From Cellvibrio sp. PSBB006 (GTDB lineage: Bacteria > Pseudomonadota > Gammaproteobacteria > Pseudomonadales > Cellvibrionaceae): a DNA stretch of 64,000 nt. Location: assembly GCF_002162135.1 (NCBI RefSeq), contig NZ_CP021382.1, positions 1,426,001 to 1,490,000 of the forward strand, written 5' to 3'. The notes below the pieces were generated by a model that saw only the letters and a program-made list of their open reading frames with translations, searched no databases and had not been told where the DNA came from. Every line of letters starts with the position of its first letter. Within the stretch, counting starts at the first letter, position 1. Below are positions 38,697-48,606 of the stretch, piece by piece. The translations under genes were made by a program, and so were the position numbers.

Positions 38697-40925
38697 TCAG
38701 GTTCGCGGAGGTTCACTGCCCTCGCCCAGCCAGCGCTGCAAACGAGTTTCCAGATCGTCGTAGCGAATCGGTTTAACAATATGATCGTCCATCCCTGCGG
38801 CCAGGCAATTATTTTGATCTTGTTCATTAACAGAAGCCACGACAGCCAGGATCGGCAAATGACGGCTGCTATTGTGCGCTTTTTCCGTCGCACGGATCTT
38901 CTGGGCGGCAAGCAGGCTGTCTTTCTCCTGCATATCGTAGTCCATCAATACCAGATCAAATTTTTCTTTTTCCAAGACCTCGACTGCCTCTGACCCGGTC
39001 GTCACCAGCTGCACATAACAACCGAGTTTTTTTAACATGGCGGATATCACCATTTGATCCACGCGATGATCATCTACCAGCAGGATTTTTTTAGCGGCCG
39101 GTACCGCTGGCGAACTTTCTTTAGTGCCACCAGATAAATTCGGTGTCTCTTCCGGCATATCCAGCAACTTATGAACAGCCACTTCATACAGGCGACGACG
39201 CATAATGGGCTTTTCAATGCAGGATACTTGCGGATAGTTGGTCAGATGTGCTTTAACCTCTGTGGTATCGCTTTGCAGAATACTCATTGCCAGAATCTGT
39301 TTAACACTGGCGAACATGGGGTTTGCCGCAACATCTCTGGATAATACCAGTGCATTCATATTATTCAGCCGGCTGTAGAGCAATAACAAATCGACCGGTT
39401 TGCTTTTGATCAACGTATTGAGTTTTTCCAACGCCTGGTCGTAACCGCTCACCGTCGTCACCGTCATGCCCCAGGTGGTCAATTCATCAACCAATGCAAT
39501 GGCGGTACTTTCCGGCAAATCCACTAACAAGGCATGTTTGCCACGCAATTTTTGCTCGGAACCAAAACGTTTTTCTTCGTGGGAAACGACTTCCAGTTTT
39601 ACATTGATAAAGATGCGTTTGCCGCGCTCACGGTTCGCCATGACATTAACGCTGCCGCCCATACAGGCAGCCAATCCCTTGCAGATGGATATCCCGATGC
39701 CGGTATGTTGATCATCGTTTTCGGACAATGCGCTTCGCTCGGCATCCGTTCGCGAGGTACTTTTTTCACTGTCACTGATGATAATTTGTAGCTCGCCTAC
39801 ATCATCCTGATCAGTATCCTGATTAAACCGCGCTTCAATAAATACGTGATCAATCGCCGCGGTTTTAAGTGCATGGTTTAACAATGTGCTGAAGATCTGC
39901 CCCAGGCGAACCGCATCACCCTTCACTCGCAGCGGCATTTGCGGATCAAACAGGTAATAGAGTTCCACACCTTGTTGATGCGCATCCAGCGAAAAATCTT
40001 CCACCAGCTTTTCCAAGGTACGGCGCAAATCGAAGATGCTTTCTTCCAGGCGCAGGTTCTTGGTGGTGATCTTGGAAAAGTCCACCACGTTGTTCACCAG
40101 GTCCAACTGACGCTCACCGGCTTTACTGGCCATGATGAGCAGTTCGCGTTGCTTTTCCGATAATTGATCGCTGTCAATCAACGTCAAGGTTCCGAGGATG
40201 TCACTTAATGACGAACGGAATTCATGCCCGAGGTTAACCAAAAATTCATTCTTTAATTCGATTGCGGCCTTGGAACTGCGCTGCTCATGCTCCAGTCCTT
40301 TGGCTCGTTCACGCAAAGCATAGTTAGCTTCGAGCCGTTCCCAATAAGCAAAAGAGGTGACCTTGGCCTGATGGCTGAGCATGATAAAAAACACCAGCAT
40401 GATAGAGCCGTACAAATAGCCATCTACATCACCGAGCAAGATCGCGGTAATCGCTGCCGGCACCTGGCCGATAAATAAATAGATCGTCAAAAAATGGCGA
40501 TAGGGTGCAAACACATTGGAGACGCTGGAATAAAACACCACCGAATATAACCACATCACCAGGGTTTCATCGCGCATTCCCTGCACCCAGGTCAGGCTGA
40601 CCAGGATGATGCTCCACCAGGCAGCCCCCAGACACGATGCAATAAAATATTGATTGCGCCAACGCGTCGGCGCACGGGCGTAGAGGACATCAAAACGAAA
40701 CAGGTAATAACTGCGCAGCAGCGTAACCACCAGTAAACCGGTCACCAGCACGACCGCCAGGTTGTGCTCCCGATCAATAAAGTCCCCAAACGCCAGGCAC
40801 AAGACAAATACCAAAAAGTTCAGCACCAGACCGCGCCGGCTGTACTTGGCCACACGAGCGTCCGTGTCGCGCATAATCTGCCGATCTTTCTGGACTTTGG
40901 AGACGGGAACAAAAAAATGAAACAT
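38697..40925 (-). CDS. Membrane hybrid histidine kinase with one degenerate and one canonical receiver
   Basis: 742 residues. About six membrane helices (residues 33-183) form the sensor. A coiled linker leads to HisKA with His234 in LGHEFRSSL, then a HATPase domain (about 330-445) with a weak G1 box and the G2 motif TGIGISICKGLA. Receiver 1 (about 463-590) has Tyr517 where the phospho-Asp should be. Receiver 2 (about 612-735) is canonical: LVDDH, Asp662 in LVLMDYDM and Lys718 in VKP. No response-regulator gene adjoins; output is probably through a phosphotransfer protein elsewhere. The signal is unknown. Confidence 0.9.
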   Translation of the reverse strand: MFHFFVPVSKVQKDRQIMRDTDARVAKYSRRGLVLNFLVFVLCLAFGDFIDREHNLAVVLVTGLLVVTLLRSYYLFRFDVLYARAPTRWRNQYFIASCLGAAWWSIILVSLTWVQGMRDETLVMWLYSVVFYSSVSNVFAPYRHFLTIYLFIGQVPAAITAILLGDVDGYLYGSIMLVFFIMLSHQAKVTSFAYWERLEANYALRERAKGLEHEQRSSKAAIELKNEFLVNLGHEFRSSLSDILGTLTLIDSDQLSEKQRELLIMASKAGERQLDLVNNVVDFSKITTKNLRLEESIFDLRRTLEKLVEDFSLDAHQQGVELYYLFDPQMPLRVKGDAVRLGQIFSTLLNHALKTAAIDHVFIEARFNQDTDQDDVGELQIIISDSEKSTSRTDAERSALSENDDQHTGIGISICKGLAACMGGSVNVMANRERGKRIFINVKLEVVSHEEKRFGSEQKLRGKHALLVDLPESTAIALVDELTTWGMTVTTVSGYDQALEKLNTLIKSKPVDLLLLYSRLNNMNALVLSRDVAANPMFASVKQILAMSILQSDTTEVKAHLTNYPQVSCIEKPIMRRRLYEVAVHKLLDMPEETPNLSGGTKESSPAVPAAKKILLVDDHRVDQMVISAMLKKLGCYVQLVTTGSEAVEVLEKEKFDLVLMDYDMQEKDSLLAAQKIRATEKAHNSSRHLPILAVVASVNEQDQNNCLAAGMDDHIVKPIRYDDLETRLQRWLGEGSEPPRT

Positions 40926-40988
40926 GCGGTTGAAGCCCCTATCTAGTTGACGCGACCCAGGCTGTAGCGATGTTGTCGCCGGTGGTTG

Positions 40989-41195
40989 TTATTTTTCGAG
41001 CATTTCCACTAGCACGGTCTTGATGATAAAACCCAGCAGACCTAAACCCAACGCCAGAAACAGAATGAAGGTACCGAATTTGCCAGCCTTTGATTTACGC
41101 GCCAGATCCCACACGATAAACACCATAAAGGCGATCAATCCACCCACGCCAATATAAAGCGACCAGGTTTCAAATTGCTCAACTGTCATATCCAC
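40989..41195 (-). CDS. DUF2788 small membrane protein
   Basis: 68 residues with two membrane helices (about 12-30 and 40-62) separated by the basic loop ARKSKAGKFG. It matches the DUF2788 family of gammaproteobacterial small inner-membrane proteins, function unknown. It is upstream of and same-strand as the histidine kinase (63-bp gap), perhaps co-transcribed. Confidence 0.8.
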   Translation of the reverse strand: MDMTVEQFETWSLYIGVGGLIAFMVFIVWDLARKSKAGKFGTFILFLALGLGLLGFIIKTVLVEMLEK

Positions 41196-41427
41196 ACCAC
41201 ATCAGAGGCTTATGATTCGGAGCGCTACGCTCAACGCCATTGCGAAATGGTTCGCATTGTATCCAAAATCAAAAGTCACATATACCCCGGTGGATTTTTA
41301 TGCCTTTATTCCCGCCAATGACAGGTATAGACTCTCTCCGGGTTGTAAAAAGCTGCGTTGTGCAGAGTTATCGGCAAATACACCCGACTATCTCATCCGT
41401 CATTTTAATTAGTATAGGGATACCATC

Positions 41428-41760
41428 ATGAAGACCATTCACTTTTTTGCATCTTTAATTATTGCTTTGGGACTGTTGAGCGGTTGCTCCAGGGAAGAAG
41501 TCGAAAATACTACCGACGCGGTGAAGGATTCCGCTGCTGAAATGCAGGATGCTGCTGAAGAGACTCTGGAAAAGGCCGGAGATACTGTGGAAGACGTAGC
41601 GGAAGCTACCGCCGAAACAGCAGAGGATTGGGCCGACAAGGCAGCCGACGCTGCTGAGGAAACCGGTGAAGCGATGAAAGATGGCTATGAAAATACCGTA
41701 GACGCTATGGACGACGCCGCCGAAACCACAGAAGAAAAAGCTGAAGAGATGGTTGAATAG
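41428..41760 (+). CDS. Small acidic Ala/Glu-rich lipoprotein
   Basis: 110 residues. Signal peptide with lipobox LLSGC (Cys about 20). The mature part is an uninterrupted amphipathic helix of 11-residue-like repeats rich in Ala, Glu, Asp and Thr (AEETLEKAGDTVEDVAEATA), resembling LEA/YtxH-type or apolipoprotein-like sequences. No catalytic motif. A stress-related envelope helix is a guess only; homologues are usually annotated hypothetical. Confidence 0.75.
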   Translation: MKTIHFFASLIIALGLLSGCSREEVENTTDAVKDSAAEMQDAAEETLEKAGDTVEDVAEATAETAEDWADKAADAAEETGEAMKDGYENTVDAMDDAAETTEEKAEEMVE

Positions 41761-41798
41761 TATTCTTCTGGCGTCAGAGCACTAAGTATTTGTCATTA

Positions 41799-41824
41799 GG
41801 TGCCCCCCCCCCCGGGGGGGCACC
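41799..41824. repeat. C11-G7 homopolymer palindrome
   Basis: GGTG, eleven C, seven G, CACC: an 11-bp pure-GC stem with a four-C loop, between two converging genes. It may act as a bidirectional terminator although no T tract follows; such tracts are also prone to slippage and to assembly error. Confidence 0.6.
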
Positions 41825-41851
41825 CTGTTCCTTAAAGACCTTTTTCTATAA

Positions 41852-42475
41852 CTACTTGCCTGTGGCTTTCCTGTACTCAGTAGCAGCGTTATTTTTTTCT
41901 TTAATAACCCCTTGACCATGTTTATGATGAGGGTCGTCGTTGCCTCTATCTCTCAGATTGGCTCTGGCATTCATCTCTTTGGTAAGACTTGATCGTCGGC
42001 TTGGATAACCTCGATTAAATTTCGCACACAGATCACACTTATGACCTACAGCGGGCGTGCTTTTTGCCCTTGTCCTCATAGAACAGCCACAATAGTGACA
42101 GGTAACCTCTCGTAGCGGAGCAACCATTGGATGATTTGTCGGCTCTTGAGGTATTGGCTGCTCATAAAAACATTGTGCATTCTTTGCTTCTTGCTCCTCA
42201 TTCTCAAACTTTTCAATTAATAATTGGGTGTTTTCCAAAAGCAATGTACGCTCTTCATCTGTCAACAATCGACTCTTTCCTGATGAATAGAATGGCTCTT
42301 CAAACGTTTCGATATTCCCATACAAAATCTCGTAACATTTGCACCCAAAAACAGTTATCTTCCCATTATCGTTCACAATATGGATTTGCTTGTAAACTGT
42401 TCGGGTACAAGAGGGCGATTGACAATATACCCTGGCGTCTTTATCGACTTCGACCACAGCAAGAAGCTTGTGCAT
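41852..42475 (-). CDS. Hypothetical protein with two Cys clusters (zinc-finger-like)
   Basis: 207 residues, not assigned to a known family. The N-terminal module has Cys18-x4-Cys23 and Cys45-x-Cys47 (CQSPSC, GCKCYEILYG). A charged helix spans about 72-98. The C-terminal module has Cys126-x2-Cys129-x-Cys131 and Cys147-x2-Cys150 (CHYCGC, CDLC), a zinc-ribbon-like arrangement, and then a basic tail. It starts 16 bases after the STAND gene stop and is likely the last gene of that operon; base composition is AT-rich like its neighbour. It may be a partner of the STAND protein or independent cargo. Confidence 0.7.
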   Translation of the reverse strand: MHKLLAVVEVDKDARVYCQSPSCTRTVYKQIHIVNDNGKITVFGCKCYEILYGNIETFEEPFYSSGKSRLLTDEERTLLLENTQLLIEKFENEEQEAKNAQCFYEQPIPQEPTNHPMVAPLREVTCHYCGCSMRTRAKSTPAVGHKCDLCAKFNRGYPSRRSSLTKEMNARANLRDRGNDDPHHKHGQGVIKEKNNAATEYRKATGK

Positions 42476-42491
42476 AACATTTCTTCCCAGG

Positions 42492-44979
42492 CTAGAATAT
42501 TCCTAAATCTCTTTCTTCATCTCTTATTGATTCATGCGCGATCTGTTGATCAATGTATAAAATATGTTCTTTAACCCAACGACGAACATTAATATTTTCA
42601 TGATCGATCAAGGGCAATAGAGCCGTTTTATCGGCCTCTAAATAGGGCACTAAAGATCCAGACCAACCACGAGTTACCATATTAGCGCTAAGTGCACTAC
42701 AGACTCGTCTGTCACCACCGAACATCTCCAGCAACTTTATAACCAGCTCTGACGGTCGCAATTCTTCATCGACCATTTCTAAGATATTCATCGCACCAGC
42801 AATAAATACAGGGCCAACGTCTGGATATGATTTACACCATAAAATCATATCGTCCGCAGGAATTACAGATAATACACTAGAGCTCTTAGCCGAAAAGCTA
42901 TCTTGTCTGTCCAGAAGATTCTTAAGATGATATTTTGATATACCTTCTGACTCAATAATTGCATCACCGAATAATGGCCATAGAATACTTCCATAATCGG
43001 TCATTAGCTGCAGCAATAATGGTTTAATATAAATTGAAGCGTCAGAGTAATCTAAGCCATTTTTACCTGAAAAAATTATCTGATTGGCAATAGCAATGGC
43101 AAAATCCTCGTCATGATCATCCAATATTTTATTTACAAGATCATGCCATTTATAAACATCTGTGCTAGATCTATTTCCTGCCTTATCCAATCGAACCGAA
43201 AGCAATAGTTTCTTTAACACATCTCGCAATACAGATAAATTATTTTTATTTATATAGCAGTATGAATAAACAACTTCCAACGCAGACCAGCTCGCAACAT
43301 CTCCAAGCTCTGTCAACTTCAGACAAAAATTTGATATAACGCCCGCTGATAAACCCTGTGTCAGCCCACCAAAAACAATCGCATTAGCACTATCCAGAGG
43401 GATAAAATCTTCACGGATTAACTTTAGCAAACACTCAAGGTGCTTTTCCTGAATAGCTCCAGTACCAATAAGACGCGGATATAGTTTTATTCGTTTCTCA
43501 TCAGTTAAGAGAAGATCTATAAGTTCAGACCACAACTCAGGGCATACTTCATATACCCCCCTATACATACCGCATAAAAATGCAGGATTGGGATAATCAC
43601 ACGAGAAAAACTGAGCAAGTGACAGCTCAATCAATGGCCTCGGATTATTTAACTCAGTAGTCAATCGACGCCCAAAAGAGTATGACTGCTTTTGCTCACC
43701 ATTGAGAAGAAGGGCCAAATGAGGAGTTAAACTGTCAATGTTTTTAGACACTTCTACTGCAAATAATTTTGCATTCTCAGCCGCAACATCAATATGCACG
43801 CCTCGCACCTCCTTATGCTCCCAAGGAGGGTTAACAACTACAATTTTTAGCCTCTCAAATAAATTGCCATTGTCAGGCTTAAGAAGCTCCAGCCAAGTGT
43901 TAAGCGCTGACTCAGCCTCTGGCCTCATGCCTTTTGAATCATAACTGAAAGCATGCTTTATGCTTTCCAATGCTTCAGGCCAATATGGGCCATTTTTTGA
44001 AACAACATAACGAATAGCAGAGTCCAACATCTCTATCCGACCTCGTGAAACAAACCCCCGAATTGAATGACCAATCATCGACAAAACCTCTACTTTCTGA
44101 AGAGGACCCCTTTCATACATCACTAAAAGAAAATTAAAACACTCTTGCCAATAATTAAAAATTTCTTGCCATATGCGGGGCCTCCACTCTTCCAATGGAG
44201 GTCTAGACCCTTGATATTCCGCCCCAATAGTTCTATGACCTCCAAAAGTATCAATAGCAGCGCTCAGCGCTTTTAATAAAACCATATCAATATTTGAAGA
44301 ATTTAGCAGCAATGCTCGCCGAACAAGAGCAAAACGCGTATCAGGATGTGCAGATGTCCCGGAAAGATTTATTCGGAACAGTTGAGAGAACATGCCCGTC
44401 GCATTATTACTCCAGCTTTCATTCTCTGCAGAAGCCAAGAGCAACATACACCATGCAGCTTCTTGGAAAATTTCTCCATGAAAACAGAGGCGTTCAAGTG
44501 CGTAGATTAAGTTACGCCTAGCATCTCCGTCGATCGTACGCAATTGATCCAGATCCCTATCTACTAACGTCCTGTATAAAGCATCGCAGGTTGACTCAGG
44601 GTTGACTACAACAAATGAGCGGAAGAGTCTAGAACCCCGATCCGACAAGATCACTTCCGCTTGGCCAAAAGGGCCTTGGGGGCCACATAACTTTTCTGTC
44701 AGCGCTTTAACGTTGCTATGAAAGTCAAGTTTTTCTATTTGCTGACAAAAACCCTCTACCATATTCTCTGGTATGTTATTAATTAATTCATTTTGTCTTT
44801 CCTGTCTTGATCCAGTCCACCATTGCCCAGCCAAACGAATAGCCAAGGGCTTGGGAACTACCTGACCGTATCGTCCACGACGATCAATAATTCCTCTCTC
44901 CGAAAATTCGTGAACGCATGCATAGACTGTATCAACATTCATTCCGATAAAATTGGCAATAAATTTGAGCTGTTTGTAA
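42492..44979 (-). pseudogene. STAND NTPase, C-terminal part (winged helix plus helical repeats), cut off by IS insertion
   Basis: About 829 codons continue the frame of the gene starting at 47503 after removal of the IS. The first residues YKQLKFIANFIGMNVDTVYA and RGIIDRRGRYGQVVP form the winged-helix domain that follows the ATPase in STAND proteins. The rest is an all-helical repeat array ending in a HEAT-like segment (LLPLIDHENINVRRWVKEHI). In Avs/NLR-like proteins this part recognises the trigger. The frame is open to the TAG/TAA stop without decay. A chance in-frame GTG inside the IS end (45014) could start translation, but it has no ribosome site. Confidence 0.75.
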
Positions 44980-45004
44980 TGGTCAACAAAAACCGGACAA
45001 AAAG

Positions 45005-45859
45005 TTAAGCACACTTTTCAAATTCAATCGGGCTTTTGTAGCCCAGAGTTGAATGTGGTCTTCGCGAGTTATACCAGGTCACAATATAAGCTCGCACATC
45101 CCGAATTGCATCTTCTCGATGGCGATACAAATTATCCCTGATCCACTCCCGTTTCAGGCTGCTAAAGAAGCGCTCCACAACAGCATTGTCCCAACAATTT
45201 CCCTTGCGGCTCATGGAACACACAATACCGTGCTGCTTCAATGAAGTCTGATACTTCAGGCTCGCATATTGCGAACCACGATCCGAATGGTGAATGAGTC
45301 CCGCCGATGGCTTGCGCATATTCACCGCCATCATCAATGCGCGAATCACCAGCGATTTCGTTTGCCGTTTATCCATGCACCAGCCAACAACCCGCCGCGA
45401 ATACAGGTCAATCACCACCGCCAGGTACAGCCATCCTTCTGCTGTCCAAATATAAGTAATGTCTGCAGCCCAGGCTTGATTCGGTGTAACCGGATTGAAC
45501 TGCCGATCAAGTATATTCTCCGCTACCGGCAATTTATGGTTGCTGTTGGTGGTAATACGAAACTTACGCTTCTGTTTAACTACCAGCCCCAGCTTTTTCA
45601 TCAGTCGTCGTACCCGATACCGCCCCGCCGCAAAACCTTGTGCCTGTAATCGCCGCGCCATGCGTCTGCTGCCCATGCTGCTGTTGGATTCAACAAACAA
45701 TGCGCGCATGCAGGTTTCAAACCTCTGCTGTTCCGGATCAGGCTTATCCTGTTGCTGTCCCAGCCACTCGTAATAACGACTGCGACTGACACTTAGCATG
45801 CGACACAAGTGTTTTACCCGGCAGCGCGAAGCATGCTCTCGGATAAACGCAAATCTCAC
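45005..45859 (-). CDS. IS3-family transposase OrfB (DDE integrase)
   Basis: 284 residues if started at the GTG overlapping the orfA stop; the natural product is probably an OrfAB fusion made by -1 frameshifting. N-terminal HTH_21-like region ([20 protein letters not shown]), then an rve integrase core with the DDE triad: Asp in WAADITYIW, Asp in [11 protein letters not shown] and Glu in [13 protein letters not shown]. It catalyses strand transfer of the element. The gene is intact. Confidence 0.93.
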   Translation of the reverse strand: MRFAFIREHASRCRVKHLCRMLSVSRSRYYEWLGQQQDKPDPEQQRFETCMRALFVESNSSMGSRRMARRLQAQGFAAGRYRVRRLMKKLGLVVKQKRKFRITTNSNHKLPVAENILDRQFNPVTPNQAWAADITYIWTAEGWLYLAVVIDLYSRRVVGWCMDKRQTKSLVIRALMMAVNMRKPSAGLIHHSDRGSQYASLKYQTSLKQHGIVCSMSRKGNCWDNAVVERFFSSLKREWIRDNLYRHREDAIRDVRAYIVTWYNSRRPHSTLGYKSPIEFEKCA

Positions 45860-46155
45860 CGCATATGCTTCGCGAAGTAGCTGCTGGCTTTTTTTAAAAT
45901 ATCATTATCCAACTGTAGCTCGCGCACTTGTTTTTCAAGTTCACGGATACGTTTTTGCTCGGGGGTCATCCCGGCTTTTCCCTGGTAATCACTAAAAGGC
46001 TGAGCTTCATGCTCTTTTAGCCAGCGGCGTAGCATATTGTGATTGATATCCAGATGGGCCGCTGCCTCACCTATACTGAAGCCTTGATCGCGAACCAGGG
46101 CGATGGCTTCAAGTTTGTATTCAGGCGTATATTTCTTTCGTGTTTGCTTGGTCAT
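45856..46155 (-). CDS. IS3-family transposase OrfA
   Basis: 99 residues with HTH_Tnp_1 fold ([20 protein letters not shown] and [15 protein letters not shown]) and a C-terminal leucine-zipper-like coil ([20 protein letters not shown]) for dimerisation. It binds the element ends. A run of seven A on the minus strand (45889-45895) near its end is a -1 slippery site: the -1 frame is open from there into OrfB, giving the OrfAB fusion typical of the family. Confidence 0.92.
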   Translation of the reverse strand: MTKQTRKKYTPEYKLEAIALVRDQGFSIGEAAAHLDINHNMLRRWLKEHEAQPFSDYQGKAGMTPEQKRIRELEKQVRELQLDNDILKKASSYFAKHMR

Positions 46156-46216
46156 AGGACACCTTGATGTTTTACGGTATTATCCGCTTAACTTGGTGTC
46201 CGGTCTAATTAGACCA

Positions 46217-47503
46217 CTTCAGTTCTTCAGCCTCGTTTTCAATGCCAAAAACATCAAACAAAGAACATGCCTGAATAATCTTCAAGCTATCGGAGCCTTT
46301 CTCTCCTAATCGTCCTAATAATTTATTGGCCAAATCATCTTCTGTTAACTCACCAATTTTCGGATCTTCCGATAACCTAGCTTGAGCCAATAGCACTGCC
46401 ATTTGAGGAAAACCCTGAGCAAAGGCTACAATTCTATCAAGGTCTGACAACTGATCTTGATAGATTGGAGTAAGCAACATCATTAGCTCTTCATTTGTCA
46501 TGGGCTCTAATCTAAAACATACAGATAGATTAGAGACTGTCTCAAAGTTATAATCTAGTGTTAATAAACTTATGTGGCTATCCTGACGACGAACTTCTCG
46601 TCCTAAACGTTCATGTAATCTATAGTCACAATTATCCACAACAATTATGCACTTAAGCCCTAAGCTAACCCAATCTGCGACCAGAGCATCAATATTCGGT
46701 AACTGATTAGCATCAGCATAAACAACCAAGCTTTTTAATGATTCATTACCATTGAATATCTGAAATGCAGTTCTAGTTTTTCCAAGACCTGACAATCCCG
46801 TTATGCGAAAGCAAGACTTCACTTCTTTTATTTTTTCTGACAATGAATCCAATATGTAACTTCTACTATTAACAGAAACAAACGGTATTCTTGACAATTC
46901 TTCATGTTTCTCCCATAGAGAAAATGTCTTGAGACCTCTCTCAAGAGGGGTTCCATTCCAGTGCTGAACTGAAACTATCGTTGATACGAAGTTATTGACC
47001 CATCTAGAAATTTGAGCAGATTCATATATAAGTATCTGACTACTATCAGCATATACTTTGTTATATTCACGAAGCTTATCCCTAACGGCAGATACCCTGT
47101 CGTTTTTTTGCTGCGTATTTAACTCCTGAGTTGTAAATATAATATAGGCTCCGCCCCGACTTAGCACTTCGTCAACCTTTGGTTTTATTACACTGGGGCT
47201 TTTCTTTGTTGCTTTAGTAATAATTTCATTCGCATAGTCAGCGGCTGACATTTCGGTCGCTTTATTTTGGAACATTGTTAAGCGATTGGGAATATAATCC
47301 GTGCAAACAGGTCCATCACTCCAACTAATACGCCCGTCTTCACCTCCATCACCTACACGAATATTCAATGCCACTTCAACAGCACTCTGAGCCAAACCAA
47401 ATTTATATGCCTCGGCCTGTAAAAGTTCACTCAACAATTGTGTTAGTTCTATATCACTGAGCCGATTTATATGTACAGATTCGATATTGAAAGGCTTAGT
47501 CAT
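46217..47503 (-). pseudogene. STAND NTPase with N-terminal PD-(D/E)xK-like nuclease, 5' part of IS-split gene
   Basis: 429 codons before the IS. Residues about 1-180 resemble restriction-type effector domains: GDGGEDGRISW (Asp56) followed by MFQNKA (Gln79-x-Lys81), a PD-(D/E)xK-like pair as in Cap4/DUF4297 nucleases. The STAND ATPase follows: Walker A GLSGLGKT (Lys242), Walker B CIIVVDN (Asp290), and an ARC-type region to about 425. The reading frame runs into a TAG inside the IS end. Joined with the downstream part, the protein would be about 1260 residues, an Avs-like antiphage architecture. The nuclease call is from motif spacing only. Confidence 0.75.
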
Positions 47504-47608
47504 TTGACATTTACTCTTTATAAATTAAGCACAAGTGACATTGAGGGAAATTGATCGAATGGCATTAATTGAGCTACCAGAGCTGCTCATTATTATCGAG
47601 TTATAAAG

Positions 47609-47639
47609 CACCGGTGGGCAGCCTGACCGCCCACCGGTG
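47609..47639. terminator. Terminator downstream of etfA
   Basis: 11-bp stem CACCGGTGGGC/GCCCACCGGTG with a nine-base loop, 16 bases after the etfA stop on the minus strand; the T tract is weak. Confidence 0.75.
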
Positions 47640-47655
47640 TGCAATTACATACCAC

Positions 47656-48606
47656 TTACAACTTGTCGATTAATGCCGGCAACACCTCGAACAAATCCCC
47701 TACCAATCCGTAATCTGCCACCTGAAAAATCGGTGCATCCGCATCACTATTGATAGCGACGATGACCCTGGAGTCTTTCATGCCCGCCAGGTGCTGCACT
47801 GCACCCGAAATACCCACAGCTATATAAAGCTCCGGAGCCACTATCTTTCCGGTCTGCCCCACTTGCATATCGTTGGCCACAAAGCCGGCGTCCACGGCAG
47901 CGCGGGACGCACCCACAGCGGCGTGAAGTTTATCGGCCAATTGATACAACAGGTTAAAATTTTCCCCGGATTGAAGACCTCGACCACCAGCAACCACTAC
48001 CCGTGCCGATGTCAATTCGGGTCGCTCACTGACCACCAATTGTTGATCAACCAACTCACTGAGCTCATTGGATGGCGGCGGCGGTAATTGCTCAATAACA
48101 GCATGACCGCCGATTCTTTCCGATGCCGCAAACGCGCTGGTGCGAACCGTCAGCAGTTTGAGCGAATCATCACTGGCAAGAGTCTCCAATGCACTGCCAG
48201 CGTACACCGGCCGAACAAAGGTATCCGGTGCAAGAATCGCCATGACCTCACTGATAGGTTGCACATCCAGCAGCGCCGCAACGCGCGGCAACAGGTTTTT
48301 GCCCGAGGTCGACGCGGCCACCAGAATGTGTGTGTAGGCCGGAGCCAGCGCAACCACAATTGGCGTGATACTTTCAGCCAATTGATGTTCACAGCCGGGA
48401 TCATCGGCCACCAGGACTTTATCGACACCGGCTGCCTGTGCGAGCGATTGGGCCAGGGCGTCACAACGATAACCGGCCAAGAGAATATCGATATGCAGGT
48501 CGCCAAAGCGGCGCCACTGCTCTGCTGCGCCTATTACCTTGAAGGTTGCGGGATGAATACTGTGGTTATCGTGGTCGGCAATGACCAATAGTTTGAAAGC
48601 GTCCAT
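47656..48606 (-). CDS. etfA: Electron transfer flavoprotein alpha subunit
   Basis: 316 residues. N-terminal domain about 1-190; the C-terminal FAD-binding domain contains [40 protein letters not shown] and the family signature [20 protein letters not shown]. With EtfB it carries electrons from acyl-CoA dehydrogenases to ETF:quinone oxidoreductase. The start overlaps the etfB stop (TAATG), so the two are coupled. The quinone oxidoreductase gene is not in the window. Confidence 0.97.
   Translation of the reverse strand: MDAFKLLVIADHDNHSIHPATFKVIGAAEQWRRFGDLHIDILLAGYRCDALAQSLAQAAGVDKVLVADDPGCEHQLAESITPIVVALAPAYTHILVAASTSGKNLLPRVAALLDVQPISEVMAILAPDTFVRPVYAGSALETLASDDSLKLLTVRTSAFAASERIGGHAVIEQLPPPPSNELSELVDQQLVVSERPELTSARVVVAGGRGLQSGENFNLLYQLADKLHAAVGASRAAVDAGFVANDMQVGQTGKIVAPELYIAVGISGAVQHLAGMKDSRVIVAINSDADAPIFQVADYGLVGDLFEVLPALIDKL

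Larger units (their letters stand above)
44980..46216 (-). mobile_element. IS3-family insertion sequence
   Basis: 1237 bp bounded by TGGTC...GACCA ends, similar to the TGATC...GATCA ends of IS3 itself. The 31-bp terminal inverted repeats at 44980-45010 and 46186-46216 match at 24 positions (shared blocks GCTTAACTT, TGTCCGGT, GACCA). It contains orfA and orfB on the minus strand with a frameshift site. Flanking bases (TAA left, CTT right) show no target-site duplication. It lies inside a STAND NTPase gene. Confidence 0.9.

Noticed and set aside
34565..41800. Shared 12-mer TTTGTCATTAGG at about 34566 and 41789, each next to a structured sequence
   Set aside because: Matches of 12 bases are expected by chance many times in a 64-kb window; the following sequences differ.
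42492..45014. C-terminal STAND part as an independent gene started within the IS end
   Set aside because: The GTG at 45014 lies in the inverted repeat without an SD, and the sequence begins mid winged-helix; a truncated gene fits better.
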